Shown here: positions 15,600-23,983 of the stretch, in pieces
Layout of the letters: each line of letters opens with the position of its first letter
How positions within the stretch are numbered: the first letter of the stretch is position 1
Origin: Oscillospiraceae bacterium
Lineage (GTDB): Bacteria; Bacillota; Clostridia; Oscillospirales; Oscillospiraceae
Length of the DNA: 64,000 nucleotides
Assembly (NCBI GenBank): GCA_017452505.1
Contig: JAFTMI010000003.1
Span: forward strand, 62,001-126,000
Reading direction: 5' to 3'
The notes under the pieces: generated by a model
Told to the model about the DNA's origin: nothing
The model's database searches: none
The model's input: the letters and a program-made list of their open reading frames with translations, nothing else
Program-made: the position numbers and the translations under genes

Positions 15600-16805
15600 T
15601 TAGCGACGATGATAGATCTTGGCCAGGCCGCCTTCGCTGGTTTCCCGGAAACGGTGACTAAGGTTTATGCCGGTTTCGTGCATAGCCCGGCAGACCATAT
15701 CGTAGCTGATATTTCGGGAGCCGGTGAGGAAATAGCTTAAGTTGCAGGCATTCATAGCCCGCATAGCGGCTACTGCGTTGCGTTCAATGCAGGGGATCTG
15801 TACCAAGCCGCAAATGGGATCGCAGGTCAGACCCAAGTGATGTTCCATAGCTACCTCGGCGGCATACTCCACCTGGTCAATGTTTTGCCCGTAAAGCTGG
15901 GCAAGGGCTGCTGCGGCCATAGAGCAGGCTGTGCCGATCTCTGCCTGGCAGCCGCACTCTGCGCCGGAAATGGACGCATTGCGCTTGGTAAGCGAGCCGA
16001 TGATACCGGCAGTTGCCAAAGCCCGGGCGATGTCCATATCGGAGAAGCCCTTGGTGTCCTGGGCATATTTGAGGACAGCCGGCAGCACACCGCAAGCACC
16101 GCAGGTGGGAGCGGTCACGATGGTGCCGTTGTCTGCGTTCTGCTCTGCCACCGCATAGGCATAGGCAGCGATTTTTTGGAATTCTTCCACGGCAGGCGCT
16201 TTGTCCTGCACCTGTTGGTCGTATAGATATTTGGCCTTTCTCTGTACCCGCAGACCGCCGGGCAGCTCGCCGGTGGCGGCAAGGCCGTCGGCGATAGCCC
16301 CCTTCATCACTTCCCAAATGTGCAGGAGGAAATCCCAAATCTCCTCGCCTTCGTTCAGCTCCACATACTCGCTGATGGTGTCAAAGTACCGCCATTTGCA
16401 GAAATCTGCGATCTCCGCAAAGGAATTCTCCGGGTATACCTCCGGGGAGTCCAAGGCGCTTTCTCCGGGAACGCGGATATCACCGCCGCCGATGGATTCT
16501 ACCCGGAGTGTGCCGATTTCCCGGCCCTCTTTCAGAGCGAAAAAGTCCATAGTATTGGGGTGGAATCCCTCCAAATGCTCCTGGGAAAACACAATTTCCG
16601 CAGGCAGGGGAGACAGCACCTGGCGAATGACCCGGTCTGTGCCGTGGCCCACGCCGGTCTTGCTGAGAGAGCCGTAAAGAACCACCCGAAAACCGTCAGC
16701 GTCCGGGTGCTTGTCCTTAAAAAGTCGGGCTGCCCGCTCCGGACCCATGGTATGGGAGGAGGAAGGGCCTTTGCCCACTTTGTAAATTTCTTTGATGGAT
16801 TTCAT
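15600..16805 (-). CDS. sdaA: L-serine ammonia-lyase, iron-sulfur-dependent, single chain
   Basis: A 401-residue serine dehydratase that converts L-serine to pyruvate and ammonia through an oxygen-labile [4Fe-4S] cluster. The N-terminal beta domain begins with the signature GKGPSSSHTMGPERAA near residue 11. The alpha domain contains CGACGVLPAVLKY and SGAECGCQAEIG, plus LTCDPICGLVQIPC, whose cysteines would ligate the cluster. Beta and alpha parts are fused, as in the SdaA of many anaerobes and E. coli, rather than split as in Bacillus. It is transcribed alone. Confidence 0.95.
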   Translation of the reverse strand: MKSIKEIYKVGKGPSSSHTMGPERAARLFKDKHPDADGFRVVLYGSLSKTGVGHGTDRVIRQVLSPLPAEIVFSQEHLEGFHPNTMDFFALKEGREIGTLRVESIGGGDIRVPGESALDSPEVYPENSFAEIADFCKWRYFDTISEYVELNEGEEIWDFLLHIWEVMKGAIADGLAATGELPGGLRVQRKAKYLYDQQVQDKAPAVEEFQKIAAYAYAVAEQNADNGTIVTAPTCGACGVLPAVLKYAQDTKGFSDMDIARALATAGIIGSLTKRNASISGAECGCQAEIGTACSMAAAALAQLYGQNIDQVEYAAEVAMEHHLGLTCDPICGLVQIPCIERNAVAAMRAMNACNLSYFLTGSRNISYDMVCRAMHETGINLSHRFRETSEGGLAKIYHRR

Positions 16806-16833
16806 AAGAAACCTCCATGATAGGATTTGCTAC

Positions 16834-16862
16834 AGTATAACAAATTATCAGAGGCAATGCAA
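16834..16862 (-). promoter_or_regulatory. Promoter of sdaA
   Basis: On the minus strand TTGCAT, a 17-bp spacer and TATACT. The -35 box lies inside the hairpin that ends the upstream small gene. Confidence 0.7.
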
Positions 16863-16880
16863 GTGCTATTGCATTGCCTC
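16851..16880 (-). terminator. Hairpin at the end of the small ORF upstream of sdaA
   Basis: A perfect 12-bp inverted repeat GAGGCAATGCAA/TTGCATTGCCTC with loop GTGCTA overlaps the 3' end of the 48-codon gene. It has no strong T tract on the minus strand, so termination is uncertain. Confidence 0.5.
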
Positions 16881-17012
16881 CAAGCTCAGCTCCCCGGCCA
16901 GCTTAAACAGGGCATCGCTTAATACCTGTTCCAAAGAAATGCCTGCGTTTTGCGCGATGCGGGTATAAAAAAGAACCACTGCCGGTTCCAATAATATGGT
17001 CACTTTCTCCAT
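16866..17012 (-). CDS. Small protein, possible ribbon-helix-helix fold
   Basis: A 48-codon open frame with a well-placed AGGGGGC ribosome site. It begins MEKVTILLEPAVV, a plausible short beta strand, followed by two predicted amphipathic helices (FYTRIAQNAG and SLEQVLSDALFKLAGEL), the layout of ribbon-helix-helix DNA-binding proteins and some antitoxins. No toxin partner is adjacent. The fold call rests on pattern only. Confidence 0.5.
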   Translation of the reverse strand: MEKVTILLEPAVVLFYTRIAQNAGISLEQVLSDALFKLAGELSLEAMQ

Positions 17013-17078
17013 AGCTGCCCCCTAAAAAAACTGTGGTTCATACTATGCGATTTTGCTGTTGGCGGTGACGGAAAAATC

Positions 17079-17107
17079 TTGCAAAGGCAGTAAGACTGTG
17101 GTAGAAT
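17079..17107 (+). promoter_or_regulatory. Promoter of the GDPD gene
   Basis: TTGCAA (17079-17084), a 17-bp spacer and TAGAAT (17102-17107), 28 bases before the start codon. Confidence 0.65.
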
Positions 17108-17135
17108 AAGAAAAAATCTATGGGAGTGGACGCTT

Positions 17136-17864
17136 ATGAATACCATTAAGCTCAGCAAGCAAGGCACAAATGTGAAAATGATTGCCCACCGGGGTCTTTC
17201 CGGCCTGGAGCGGGAGAATACCTGCGCTGCCTTTGTGGCGGCAGGCAACCGGGAAACCTATTGGGGCATCGAGACCGATATCCACTGTACTGCTGACGGC
17301 AAGTTTGTGATCATCCACGATGATACCACCACCCGGGTCTCCGGCGTGGAGATGACCGTGGAGGAAACGGATTTTGACACCCTGCGCAGCCTGCGTCTGT
17401 TGGATAAAGAACGGGAAGGTACGCGTTGGGATTTGGTGCTGCCCACCTTAGAGGAGTATATTTCTATTTGTAAAAAGTACGATAAGGTGGCGGTTTTGGA
17501 GCTGAAGAATCCTATGCCCGAGGAGGCTGTCTGTGAGATTATCCGGGCAGTGGAGGCTATGGACTATGCAGAGCATATGGTGGTCATCTCCTTCTCCTTT
17601 GACAATATGGTTTTTCTCCGGAAGAACTTCCCCAAGCAGAAAGCCCAGTTCCTGCTGTCCGGCTGGGATGACAAGTGGCTCCCCGAACTAAAGGAATACG
17701 ATTTGGGTCTGGATATTAGGCATACCGCGATCACCGCTGAGTTGGTAGAAAAGATACATAGCATCGGCCAGGAGATCAACTGCTGGACAGTGGATACCCT
17801 GGAGGACGCCGCCCGGGTCATTGCCTGCGGCGTGGATTACATCACTACCAACATCTTGGAATAA
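17136..17864 (+). CDS. Glycerophosphodiester phosphodiesterase
   Basis: A 242-residue cytoplasmic GDPD that hydrolyses glycerophosphodiesters to glycerol 3-phosphate and an alcohol. It has a TIM-barrel fold with AHRGLSGLERENTCAAF near residues 14-30 (catalytic HRG and E-N-T), IETDIHCTADGKFVIIHDDT near 47-66 (metal Glu-x-Asp and catalytic His) and the closing NCWTVD near 214. Membrane domains of UgpQ-type fusions are absent. It is a single gene with its own promoter. Confidence 0.94.
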   Translation: MNTIKLSKQGTNVKMIAHRGLSGLERENTCAAFVAAGNRETYWGIETDIHCTADGKFVIIHDDTTTRVSGVEMTVEETDFDTLRSLRLLDKEREGTRWDLVLPTLEEYISICKKYDKVAVLELKNPMPEEAVCEIIRAVEAMDYAEHMVVISFSFDNMVFLRKNFPKQKAQFLLSGWDDKWLPELKEYDLGLDIRHTAITAELVEKIHSIGQEINCWTVDTLEDAARVIACGVDYITTNILE

Positions 17865-17868
17865 CCTC

Positions 17869-18027
17869 GTAACCGCTAATTGAACCGTCTACGGTTACCA
17901 GCGGATCTTTTGCCCCAACTTTTCGTTTGGAAAATTCGAAATACACAAAGTATTCCTTCATTTCTCAAACATTAATTTGAGCCAAAATCTCTCGCTGCTA
18001 TTCCTTGACGGTTTCAATAGCGGTTAC
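17869..18027. mobile_element. MITE-like element with 21-bp imperfect terminal inverted repeats
   Basis: A 159-bp, non-coding, AT-rich unit bounded by GTAACCGCTAATTGAACCGTC (17869-17889) and its near-complement at 18007-18027; the arms match at all but one base and a one-base shift. It begins five bases after the GDPD stop codon and ends where the proS promoter region begins. No transposase is present. Size and structure fit a miniature inverted-repeat element, but a large structured RNA is an alternative. No second copy is visible here. Confidence 0.55.
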
Positions 18028-18037
18028 TTGACAAATA

Positions 18038-18046
18038 TGTTACAAT
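18038..18046 (+). promoter_or_regulatory. Extended -10 promoter of proS
   Basis: TGTTACAAT: extended TG with a TACAAT -10 box, no good -35 at 17 bp. The 15-base stretch AATATGTTACAATAA is repeated exactly before the PHP phosphatase gene at 21334-21348. Confidence 0.55.
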
Positions 18047-18087
18047 AAATAAGTTAAATTCGCAAATAACACAAGAGGTGAAAAGCT

Positions 18088-19524
18088 ATGGCAAAAGAGA
18101 AAAAAGTGGAACAAATTACCGATATGGAGGTTGACTTTGGTCAGTGGTTTACCGACGTCTGCACCAAGGCGCAGCTGATCGACTACTCCTCCATTAAGGG
18201 TGTGTTTATTTACCGTCCCTACGGCTATGCCATTTGGGAAAATATCCAGGCTATTATGGACAAGGAGTTCAAAAAGCAGGGCGTTGAAAATGTGTATATG
18301 CCCCTGTTGATCCCCGAAAGCCTGCTGCAGAAGGAGAAGGACCATGTTGAGGGCTTTGCCCCCGAGTGCGCTTGGGTCACTATGGGTGGCGGCGAAAGAT
18401 TAGAAGAGCGTTACGCGATCCGTCCCACCTCCGAGACTCTGTTCTGTGAGCATTGGGCAAATGTGCTGCAGACCCACCGCCAGTTGCCTATGAAGTATAA
18501 CCAGTGGTGCAGTGTGCTGCGCTGGGAGAAGACCTCCCGTCCTTTCCTGCGTCACAGAGAGTTTTTGTGGCAGGAGGGTCACACCATCCATGCTACCGCT
18601 GAGGAGGCAAGAGACTTCACCGAGACCATGCTGAATGTCTATGCCGACTTCTGTGAGAATGTGCTGGCTATGCCCGTTACCCGGGGTCAGAAGACCGAAA
18701 AGGAGAAGTTCAACGGCGCTGAGGCTACCTACACCATCGAGTGTATGATGCACGACCGCAAGGCTCTCCAGGCCGGTACTTCCCACTACTTCGGCGACGG
18801 CTTTGCCAAGGCCTTCGGCATTGAATTCACCGACAAGAACAATCAGAAAGTACCGCCCCACGAAACTTCCTGGGGTGTTTCCACCCGTCTCATCGGCGGT
18901 ATCATTATGACCCACGGCGACAATAACGGCCTGGTCCTGCCTCCCAAGATCGCGCCTATCCAGGCAGTGATCCTGCCCATCGCCCAGCATAAGCCCGGCG
19001 TTCTGGAAGGCGCAGAAGCCATCAAGAACCGCCTTGTTGAGGCCGGCTTCCGCGTAAAGCTGGACGACTCCGACAACTCCATGGGCTGGAAGTGTGCTGA
19101 GTACGAAATGAAGGGCGTGCCCCTGCGTGTAGAGTGCGGCCCCCGTGATCTGGAGAATGGCCAGGTGGTCCTGGTTCGCAGAAATGACGGCGAGAAGACC
19201 GTTGTTGCCCTTGAGGATTTGGAAAAGGCCGTTGCCGAGCAGCTGGAGCTGGTGCACCAGGGTATGTTTGCCCGGGCCAAGAAGAATTTGGACGAGCATA
19301 TCTACGAGGCCCATTCTTTGGAAGAAGCTAAGGAACTGCAGGAGAAGAACGGCGGATTCATCAAGACTATGTGGTGCGGCGAGTTGGAGTGCGAGCTGAA
19401 GATGAAGGAAGTAGCCGGAATGTCCTCCCGCTGTATGCCCTTTGCCCAGGAGAATTTGGGTGATGTTTGCCCCATCTGCGGCAAGCCTGCCAAGAAGATG
19501 ATCCTTTGGGGCGTTGCTTACTGA
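18088..19524 (+). CDS. proS: Prolyl-tRNA synthetase, eukaryotic/archaeal type
   Basis: A 478-residue class II synthetase charging tRNA-Pro. It is the short ProS form, without the editing insertion of the usual bacterial enzyme. Class II motifs are present: motif 2 [20 protein letters not shown] near 147-166, the proline-site stretch TSHYFGDGF near 231 and motif 3 in [12 protein letters not shown] near 268. The C-terminal zinc-binding-like domain has CGELECE and CPICGKPA and ends with Tyr as is typical. The next gene starts one base after the stop, so the two are coupled. Confidence 0.96.
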   Translation: MAKEKKVEQITDMEVDFGQWFTDVCTKAQLIDYSSIKGVFIYRPYGYAIWENIQAIMDKEFKKQGVENVYMPLLIPESLLQKEKDHVEGFAPECAWVTMGGGERLEERYAIRPTSETLFCEHWANVLQTHRQLPMKYNQWCSVLRWEKTSRPFLRHREFLWQEGHTIHATAEEARDFTETMLNVYADFCENVLAMPVTRGQKTEKEKFNGAEATYTIECMMHDRKALQAGTSHYFGDGFAKAFGIEFTDKNNQKVPPHETSWGVSTRLIGGIIMTHGDNNGLVLPPKIAPIQAVILPIAQHKPGVLEGAEAIKNRLVEAGFRVKLDDSDNSMGWKCAEYEMKGVPLRVECGPRDLENGQVVLVRRNDGEKTVVALEDLEKAVAEQLELVHQGMFARAKKNLDEHIYEAHSLEEAKELQEKNGGFIKTMWCGELECELKMKEVAGMSSRCMPFAQENLGDVCPICGKPAKKMILWGVAY

Positions 19525-19525
19525 T

Positions 19526-20389
19526 ATGAAAAAGCTACTGAAAAGTACCACACTGGGTTTGCATTGTCACCCTATGGATGACTTAGTTGCCTATGTCAAG
19601 GCCGGCTTGCAGTTTCATAAGGAAGCGGGCTTTGATGTAGCGGATATTAGCCTGCACAATGTGAATATGACCAACGGCCCCTGGCAGGAAATGGTGGCGG
19701 AGATTCTTGCTGAATCCGAAAGATTGGACCTTCCCTTTAAGATCTGCCATCTGCCTTTCTTTGGTGCTGAGATCCTAACAGATCGGGAAGCTGCGAAGGC
19801 CGCTGAAAAGTGGCTGATCGCCTCCGTTGATGTGGCCAAGGCCTTGGGTGTGGAGTATGCGGTGGTGCACCCCAATTGTACCTCTATCACTCTGCGGGCT
19901 TATGACAAGACCGCCCATTATGACAGAGCAATGGCGCACCTGGCCTCCGTTGCAGAGCGTGCGGCCCAAGTGGGACTGAACCTGGCGGTTGAGAATACCC
20001 GGCTGATCCCCGGTATCCGGCAATCCCACCGCTACTGTCAGACCCCGGACGAGCTCTGCGAATTGGCAGATGCCCTGGGTATGGGCGTTTGCTGGGACTT
20101 TGGTCACGCAAACTTAGCCGGTCTCAAGCAGTCCGAAGCGTTGGCTTATGTGGGCAAGCGGCTGAAGGTCCTCCATGTCAACGACAATAACGGCGCGGAT
20201 GATGACCATGTTGCGCCCTTTATGGGCAATGTGGACTGGGTCGATGCCATGCACGGCCTGGCACTGGCGGAATTTGACGGCGCTTTTAACTATGAAGTGG
20301 GCGCAGGCCGGATCCCGAAAGAATTGCGGAAAGACTTTGCCAAGTATCTTGTAGATGCTGCCGACAAGCTGATGGAATATATCGTATAA
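19526..20389 (+). CDS. Sugar phosphate isomerase/epimerase-like TIM-barrel protein
   Basis: A 287-residue member of the xylose-isomerase-like TIM-barrel (AP endonuclease 2) superfamily. Metal-site-like segments are VHPNCTS near 116, LAVENTR near 153, CWDFGHAN near 189 and KVLHVNDNNG near 217, with the closing YEVGAG near 250. The substrate cannot be told from sequence. The ATG at 19526 overlaps no ribosome site and begins two bases after the proS stop; translation is probably by re-initiation. Confidence 0.8.
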   Translation: MKKLLKSTTLGLHCHPMDDLVAYVKAGLQFHKEAGFDVADISLHNVNMTNGPWQEMVAEILAESERLDLPFKICHLPFFGAEILTDREAAKAAEKWLIASVDVAKALGVEYAVVHPNCTSITLRAYDKTAHYDRAMAHLASVAERAAQVGLNLAVENTRLIPGIRQSHRYCQTPDELCELADALGMGVCWDFGHANLAGLKQSEALAYVGKRLKVLHVNDNNGADDDHVAPFMGNVDWVDAMHGLALAEFDGAFNYEVGAGRIPKELRKDFAKYLVDAADKLMEYIV

Positions 20390-20391
20390 AT

Positions 20392-20424
20392 AAAAATCGC
20401 GTGCTGAAAAGCACGCGATTTTTT
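20392..20424. terminator. Bidirectional terminator
   Basis: A 13-bp stem AAAAATCGCGTGC/GCACGCGATTTTT with loop TGAAAA between convergent genes. Confidence 0.92.
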
Positions 20425-20432
20425 GATGCGAT

Positions 20433-21227
20433 TTAGCCGCCATTTGCCATTCGGACGATGTCGCCTACACCGTCTAAGACCACGGTAGGCCGGTAGGCAA
20501 AGGTCTTCAAGGTCTCCCGGGTGGAGATGCCGGACAGCACCAGAACCGTGGACATACCGGTCTCCAGACCGGAAATAATATCCGTGTCCATCCGGTCGCC
20601 AACCATCACCGCCTCGGCAGAGTGGCAGCCCAGCAGCTTCAGGCCCGTGCGCATCATCAAGGGATTGGGCTTGCCGCAGAAGTAAGCCTGGGTATTAGTG
20701 GCCATTTCAATGGGGGCGATCAGAGCCCGGCAGGCGGGAGCAATGCCCTTTTCAATGGGGCCGGTCACATCGGAGTTGGTGCCGATGAGCTTGGCACCGC
20801 CCAAAACCAAGTTGGTGGCCTTGGTGAGGGCTTCCAAAGAGTAGGTCTTGCCTTCGCCCACCACCACATAGTCGGGGTTGATATCATTCATGGTGCAGCC
20901 GGCTTCGTACAGAGCATTCAGCAGGCCTGCTTCGCCAATGGCATACACAGAGCAGCCGGGGCTTTGCTCCTTCAAAAATGCGGCGGTAGCCAGTGCGCTG
21001 GTGTAGAAATGATGCTCCGGCACATCCAGACCCATCCGGGCCAGCTTCAGCTTCAGCTCGCAGGGGGTGTAGCCGCTGTTATTGGTAAGGAACAGATATT
21101 CCTTCTTTTCTTTGTTCAGCCAGTTGATAAATTCGGCCACACCGGGCAGGACGATATTGCCGTGATAGATCACGCCGTCCATATCGCAGATGAAGCCTTT
21201 TTTCTCGTTAAAATTGATGTTTGTCAT
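20433..21227 (-). CDS. HAD-IIA family sugar/nucleotide phosphatase (NagD-like)
   Basis: A 264-residue haloacid-dehalogenase hydrolase of subfamily IIA. Motif I is FICDMDGVIYHG near residues 11-22, motif II LFLTNNSGYTP near 45-55, motif III in CGKPNPLMM near 183 and motif IV VMVGDRMDTDI near 208. The C2B cap between motifs II and III is that of NagD/AraL-type enzymes, which dephosphorylate nucleotides and sugar phosphates. The ATG at 21227 is fixed by GAGGAGG. It stands alone on the minus strand. Confidence 0.9.
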   Translation of the reverse strand: MTNINFNEKKGFICDMDGVIYHGNIVLPGVAEFINWLNKEKKEYLFLTNNSGYTPCELKLKLARMGLDVPEHHFYTSALATAAFLKEQSPGCSVYAIGEAGLLNALYEAGCTMNDINPDYVVVGEGKTYSLEALTKATNLVLGGAKLIGTNSDVTGPIEKGIAPACRALIAPIEMATNTQAYFCGKPNPLMMRTGLKLLGCHSAEAVMVGDRMDTDIISGLETGMSTVLVLSGISTRETLKTFAYRPTVVLDGVGDIVRMANGG

Positions 21228-21317
21228 AAGTAACCTCCTCGTGATACTTTTTTCTTTTTTGACACTCTTAACTACAAGTATAATTAACCATATCGCCAAT
21301 ATTTTGTCAAGTAAATA

Positions 21318-21346
21318 TTGCCCCGCGGTGCAGAATATGTTACAAT
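21318..21346 (+). promoter_or_regulatory. Promoter of the PHP phosphatase-eutH operon
   Basis: TTGCCC (21318-21323), a 17-bp spacer and TACAAT (21341-21346) with extended TG. It shares 15 identical bases with the proS promoter. Confidence 0.65.
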
Positions 21347-21378
21347 AACCAAAATATTGAAAACAACTGGTGACAGCA

Positions 21379-22197
21379 TTGGAAAATAAACAGAATTTGC
21401 ATACCCATTCCACCTGGTCGGACGGAAAAAATACCCCCCGGGAACTGATCGAGGAGGCCATCGCAAGAGGCTTTTCCTCTATCGGTTTTTCGGAGCATTC
21501 CTATATGTATTTTTCTCCCTCTCTGAAGCAGTTTTATATTTCGGAAATGGAACCTTACAGGCAGGAGATCCGCCGCTTAAAGGAAGAGTACGCAGGCAGG
21601 ATCGATGTGTTCTGCGGCCTGGAATTTGAGTTCCACTCCCGTGTGCCCCTGGAAGGCTTTGACTATATGATCGGCTCGGTGCATTATTTGGATTTTGACG
21701 GCAAGGTCCTGGGCTTTGACCGGAAATTGGAGGAAGTGCAGGCTTATATCCGGGAGCACTTCGCCGGCGACGGTATGGCTTTTGCGGAAAAGTATTTTGA
21801 TACCCTGTGCCACCTGCCGGAGAAGGGCAATTTTGATATTTTGGGGCATTTTGATCTGCTGACCAAGAACAATGAGCAGGGACATTTTATCGATACTTCT
21901 GACCCTAAGTATATCCGTATGGGCTTGGAAACCATTCACACTTTGCAGGGGAAGATCCCCTTGTTTGAGGTGAACACCGGCGCTATTTTCCGGGAATATC
22001 GGACAAGCCCCTATCCCCAAACGGAGTTCTTGCGGGAATTTTGCAAGTGTGGCTTTGGAGCGGTGTTGTCTTCGGATTGCCACGATAAAGATTTTTTGGA
22101 CGGATACTTTGAGGAAGCCCGGTGGTTACTCCGGGAGGCAGGCTTTACAACCCGATGGATATTGACAGATAACGGTTTTAAGGAAGTGCAGTTATGA
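21379..22197 (+). CDS. Histidinol-phosphatase-like PHP-domain phosphoesterase
   Basis: A PHP-family metal phosphoesterase of about 272 residues, similar to HisJ/HisK. Metal-ligand motifs are LHTHSTWSDG near the N-terminus, GFSEHSYM near 35, CGLEFEF near 79, GSVHYL near 96 and HFDLL near 162, then SSDCHD near 235. Start: TTG at 21379 with GGTGA (21369-21373) as ribosome site is preferred; GTG at 21370 is the alternative. No other histidine genes are nearby, so a role in histidine synthesis is only possible. The stop overlaps eutH by four bases. Confidence 0.85.
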   Translation: MENKQNLHTHSTWSDGKNTPRELIEEAIARGFSSIGFSEHSYMYFSPSLKQFYISEMEPYRQEIRRLKEEYAGRIDVFCGLEFEFHSRVPLEGFDYMIGSVHYLDFDGKVLGFDRKLEEVQAYIREHFAGDGMAFAEKYFDTLCHLPEKGNFDILGHFDLLTKNNEQGHFIDTSDPKYIRMGLETIHTLQGKIPLFEVNTGAIFREYRTSPYPQTEFLREFCKCGFGAVLSSDCHDKDFLDGYFEEARWLLREAGFTTRWILTDNGFKEVQL

Positions 22198-23270
22198 ATG
22201 CGATTACAGTGATCGTGCTGATTTTTTCCATAATCGGCGCGCTGGATAAGCTGTTTGGCAACAAATTGGGCATGGGAAAGGAGTTTGACCGGGCCTTTTC
22301 TCTGTTTACGCCTATGGCAACATCCATGCTGGGTGTGTTGATCGTGGCGCCCGGTATTGGCGCGTGGCTTGCGCCTGCGTTTGCGGGATTTTATAATCTG
22401 TTTGGACTGGATCCGTCTATCATTCCGGCATCTCTGTTTGCCAACGATATGGGCGGAATGACCATTGCCAAAGAAATCTGCAAATCCCAAACCATCGGTG
22501 ATTTTAACGCGTTTGTGGTATCTTCTATGATGGGTTGCGTTATTTCCTTTACCATTCCTGTGTCCATCGGTATGGTAAAGAAAGAACAGCATAAGGACCT
22601 GTTTTTTGGCATTCTCTGCGGTATCGTTACCATCCCTGTGGGCTGTTTTGCGGCAGGCCTGATGCGCGGCATAGGCGCGGTGGACATTCTGCTGGATTTG
22701 CTGCCGCTGGTGATCCTTTCCTCGGTTATTGCTGCAGGCCTTGCGTTAGCGCCCAATGTATCTATCAAGATTTTTTCTGTGTTTGGTAAATTTATGCAGG
22801 CGGTGGGTATACTGGGACTTGTGTGCGGTATCTTCACCTTCTTTACGAAAATTCAGATCAATTCCCATTTTGGTACTTTGCAGGATGCGGCGCTGATTTG
22901 TGTCAATGCCTGTATTACCCTGTCCGGCGCATTGCCGTTTATGTACTTGGTTACTAAATTGTTGGGCAAGTCTATGGAGCGCCTCAGCGGACGAATCGGC
23001 ATCAACAGCACATCTGCGGTGATGCTGCTGTCCACACTGGTTACGAATACGCCCACCTTCGGTGTGATGGAAAAAATGAACCCCAAAGGGGTGGCGCTTA
23101 ATTCTGCGTTTGCGGTGTCTGCCGCATTTGTGTTCGGTTCTCACCTGGCCTTTACGATGGCCTTTGACAGCAGCTATTTGCTGCCTGTGATGGTGGGAAA
23201 GCTTTTGTCCGGTGTCTGCGCTGTGGCGCTGGCAATGTTACTTTACAAGGAGAAAACGAATGAAGCTTAA
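22194..23270 (+). CDS. eutH: Ethanolamine transporter-like membrane protein EutH
   Basis: A 358-residue protein with about ten membrane segments matching EutH, proposed to carry ethanolamine or aid its uptake. Family stretches include GLDPSIIPASLFANDMGG near residues 70-87, NDMGGMTIAK, and INSTSAVMLLSTLVTNTPTF near 272-291. It lies between a PHP phosphatase (four-base ATGA overlap) and a DUF1461 protein. None of the other eut genes (ammonia-lyase, shell proteins) is present, so this is an orphan copy. Confidence 0.88.
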   Translation: MNAITVIVLIFSIIGALDKLFGNKLGMGKEFDRAFSLFTPMATSMLGVLIVAPGIGAWLAPAFAGFYNLFGLDPSIIPASLFANDMGGMTIAKEICKSQTIGDFNAFVVSSMMGCVISFTIPVSIGMVKKEQHKDLFFGILCGIVTIPVGCFAAGLMRGIGAVDILLDLLPLVILSSVIAAGLALAPNVSIKIFSVFGKFMQAVGILGLVCGIFTFFTKIQINSHFGTLQDAALICVNACITLSGALPFMYLVTKLLGKSMERLSGRIGINSTSAVMLLSTLVTNTPTFGVMEKMNPKGVALNSAFAVSAAFVFGSHLAFTMAFDSSYLLPVMVGKLLSGVCAVALAMLLYKEKTNEA

Positions 23271-23904
23271 AGCTGTGATCCGGGCGGTGCTGATCGCGTT
23301 GGTGATCCTAAGCGGCGCGATCGCTTTGCCCATTTTGTTCCGGCCATTCTACTGGTGGCATATGGAACCCTTTGGAATCCCGGAATATATGGGTCTGACC
23401 GTAGAGCAGATCAAGCAGGCCTACGGAGAAATGATGGACTACTGTATGGGTCTTAACAACACCTTTTCTGTGGGTGTTTTGCCCTTTTCAGAGTCCGGAG
23501 CGGCCCATTTTGCCGATGTAAGAAATCTGTTTATTTTAGATTTGGCGGTGTTTGCAATTTCCGGTATTGCTTTGGGGCTTTTGTGTTATGTCAATCGGAA
23601 GAAGCCCGTCCGTCTTGCCGGACATACCCCCGGATTCTGGAGCGCGATCGGACTGGGTGCAGGCTTTTTGGTAGTGGGCGGCCTGGTGGCTATCGACTTT
23701 GAAAAAGCCTTTACCGTGTTCCACAAAATCTTCTTCCCCGGTAAGGATAACTGGGTTTTTGACCCCTATGAAGACCCGGTGATCTATATGCTCCCGGCGG
23801 AGTTTTTCAGAAATTGCGGGATCTTGATTTTTGCTGTGATTTTCTTAAGTTGTATTGGTTTGCTGCTTTACGATCACCGAAAGAATTCCCATAAAACTAT
23901 GTAG
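23260..23904 (+). CDS. TIGR01906/DUF1461 integral membrane protein
   Basis: A 214-residue membrane protein with an N-terminal helix (about residues 5-27), a polar loop containing HFADVRNLF near 85, and three more helices. The layout and the HFADVR motif match the TIGR01906 (DUF1461) family of clostridial membrane proteins of unknown function. The ATG at 23260 overlaps the eutH stop by 11 bp. It is third in the operon. Confidence 0.75.
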   Translation: MKLKAVIRAVLIALVILSGAIALPILFRPFYWWHMEPFGIPEYMGLTVEQIKQAYGEMMDYCMGLNNTFSVGVLPFSESGAAHFADVRNLFILDLAVFAISGIALGLLCYVNRKKPVRLAGHTPGFWSAIGLGAGFLVVGGLVAIDFEKAFTVFHKIFFPGKDNWVFDPYEDPVIYMLPAEFFRNCGILIFAVIFLSCIGLLLYDHRKNSHKTM

Positions 23905-23930
23905 GGCGTGGGCTTGCTCCCGCTGAAACT
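23902..23930. repeat. Possible short dispersed repeat
   Basis: GTAGGGCGTGGGCTTGCTCC followed by CGC forms a small GC-rich hairpin directly at the stop codon. It resembles GTAGGGGCG-type intergenic units of gut Clostridia; a single copy is seen here. Confidence 0.3.
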
Positions 23931-23940
23931 GCGAAACGAT

Positions 23941-23970
23941 AAAAGGCACCCGCCGTGGCGGGTGCCTTTT
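23941..23970. terminator. Bidirectional terminator before rubrerythrin
   Basis: AAAAGGCACCCGCC paired with GGCGGGTGCCTTTT, between convergent genes. Confidence 0.92.
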
Positions 23971-23983
23971 TGCAAATTCTTGA

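Noticed and set aside
17000..17248. Minus-strand 82-codon frame upstream of the GDPD gene
   Set aside because: It overlaps the GDPD promoter and coding start, and a better-supported small gene with a ribosome site lies at 16866-17012.
18028..18046. TTGACA at 18028-18033 as the -35 box paired with TACAAT at 18041
   Set aside because: Only seven bases separate them; an extended -10 promoter without a -35 fits better.
17865..18087. T-box riboswitch upstream of proS
   Set aside because: An aminoacyl-tRNA synthetase leader was checked for the T-box sequence and antiterminator; neither is present. The structure is better explained by the terminal inverted repeats of a MITE-like unit.
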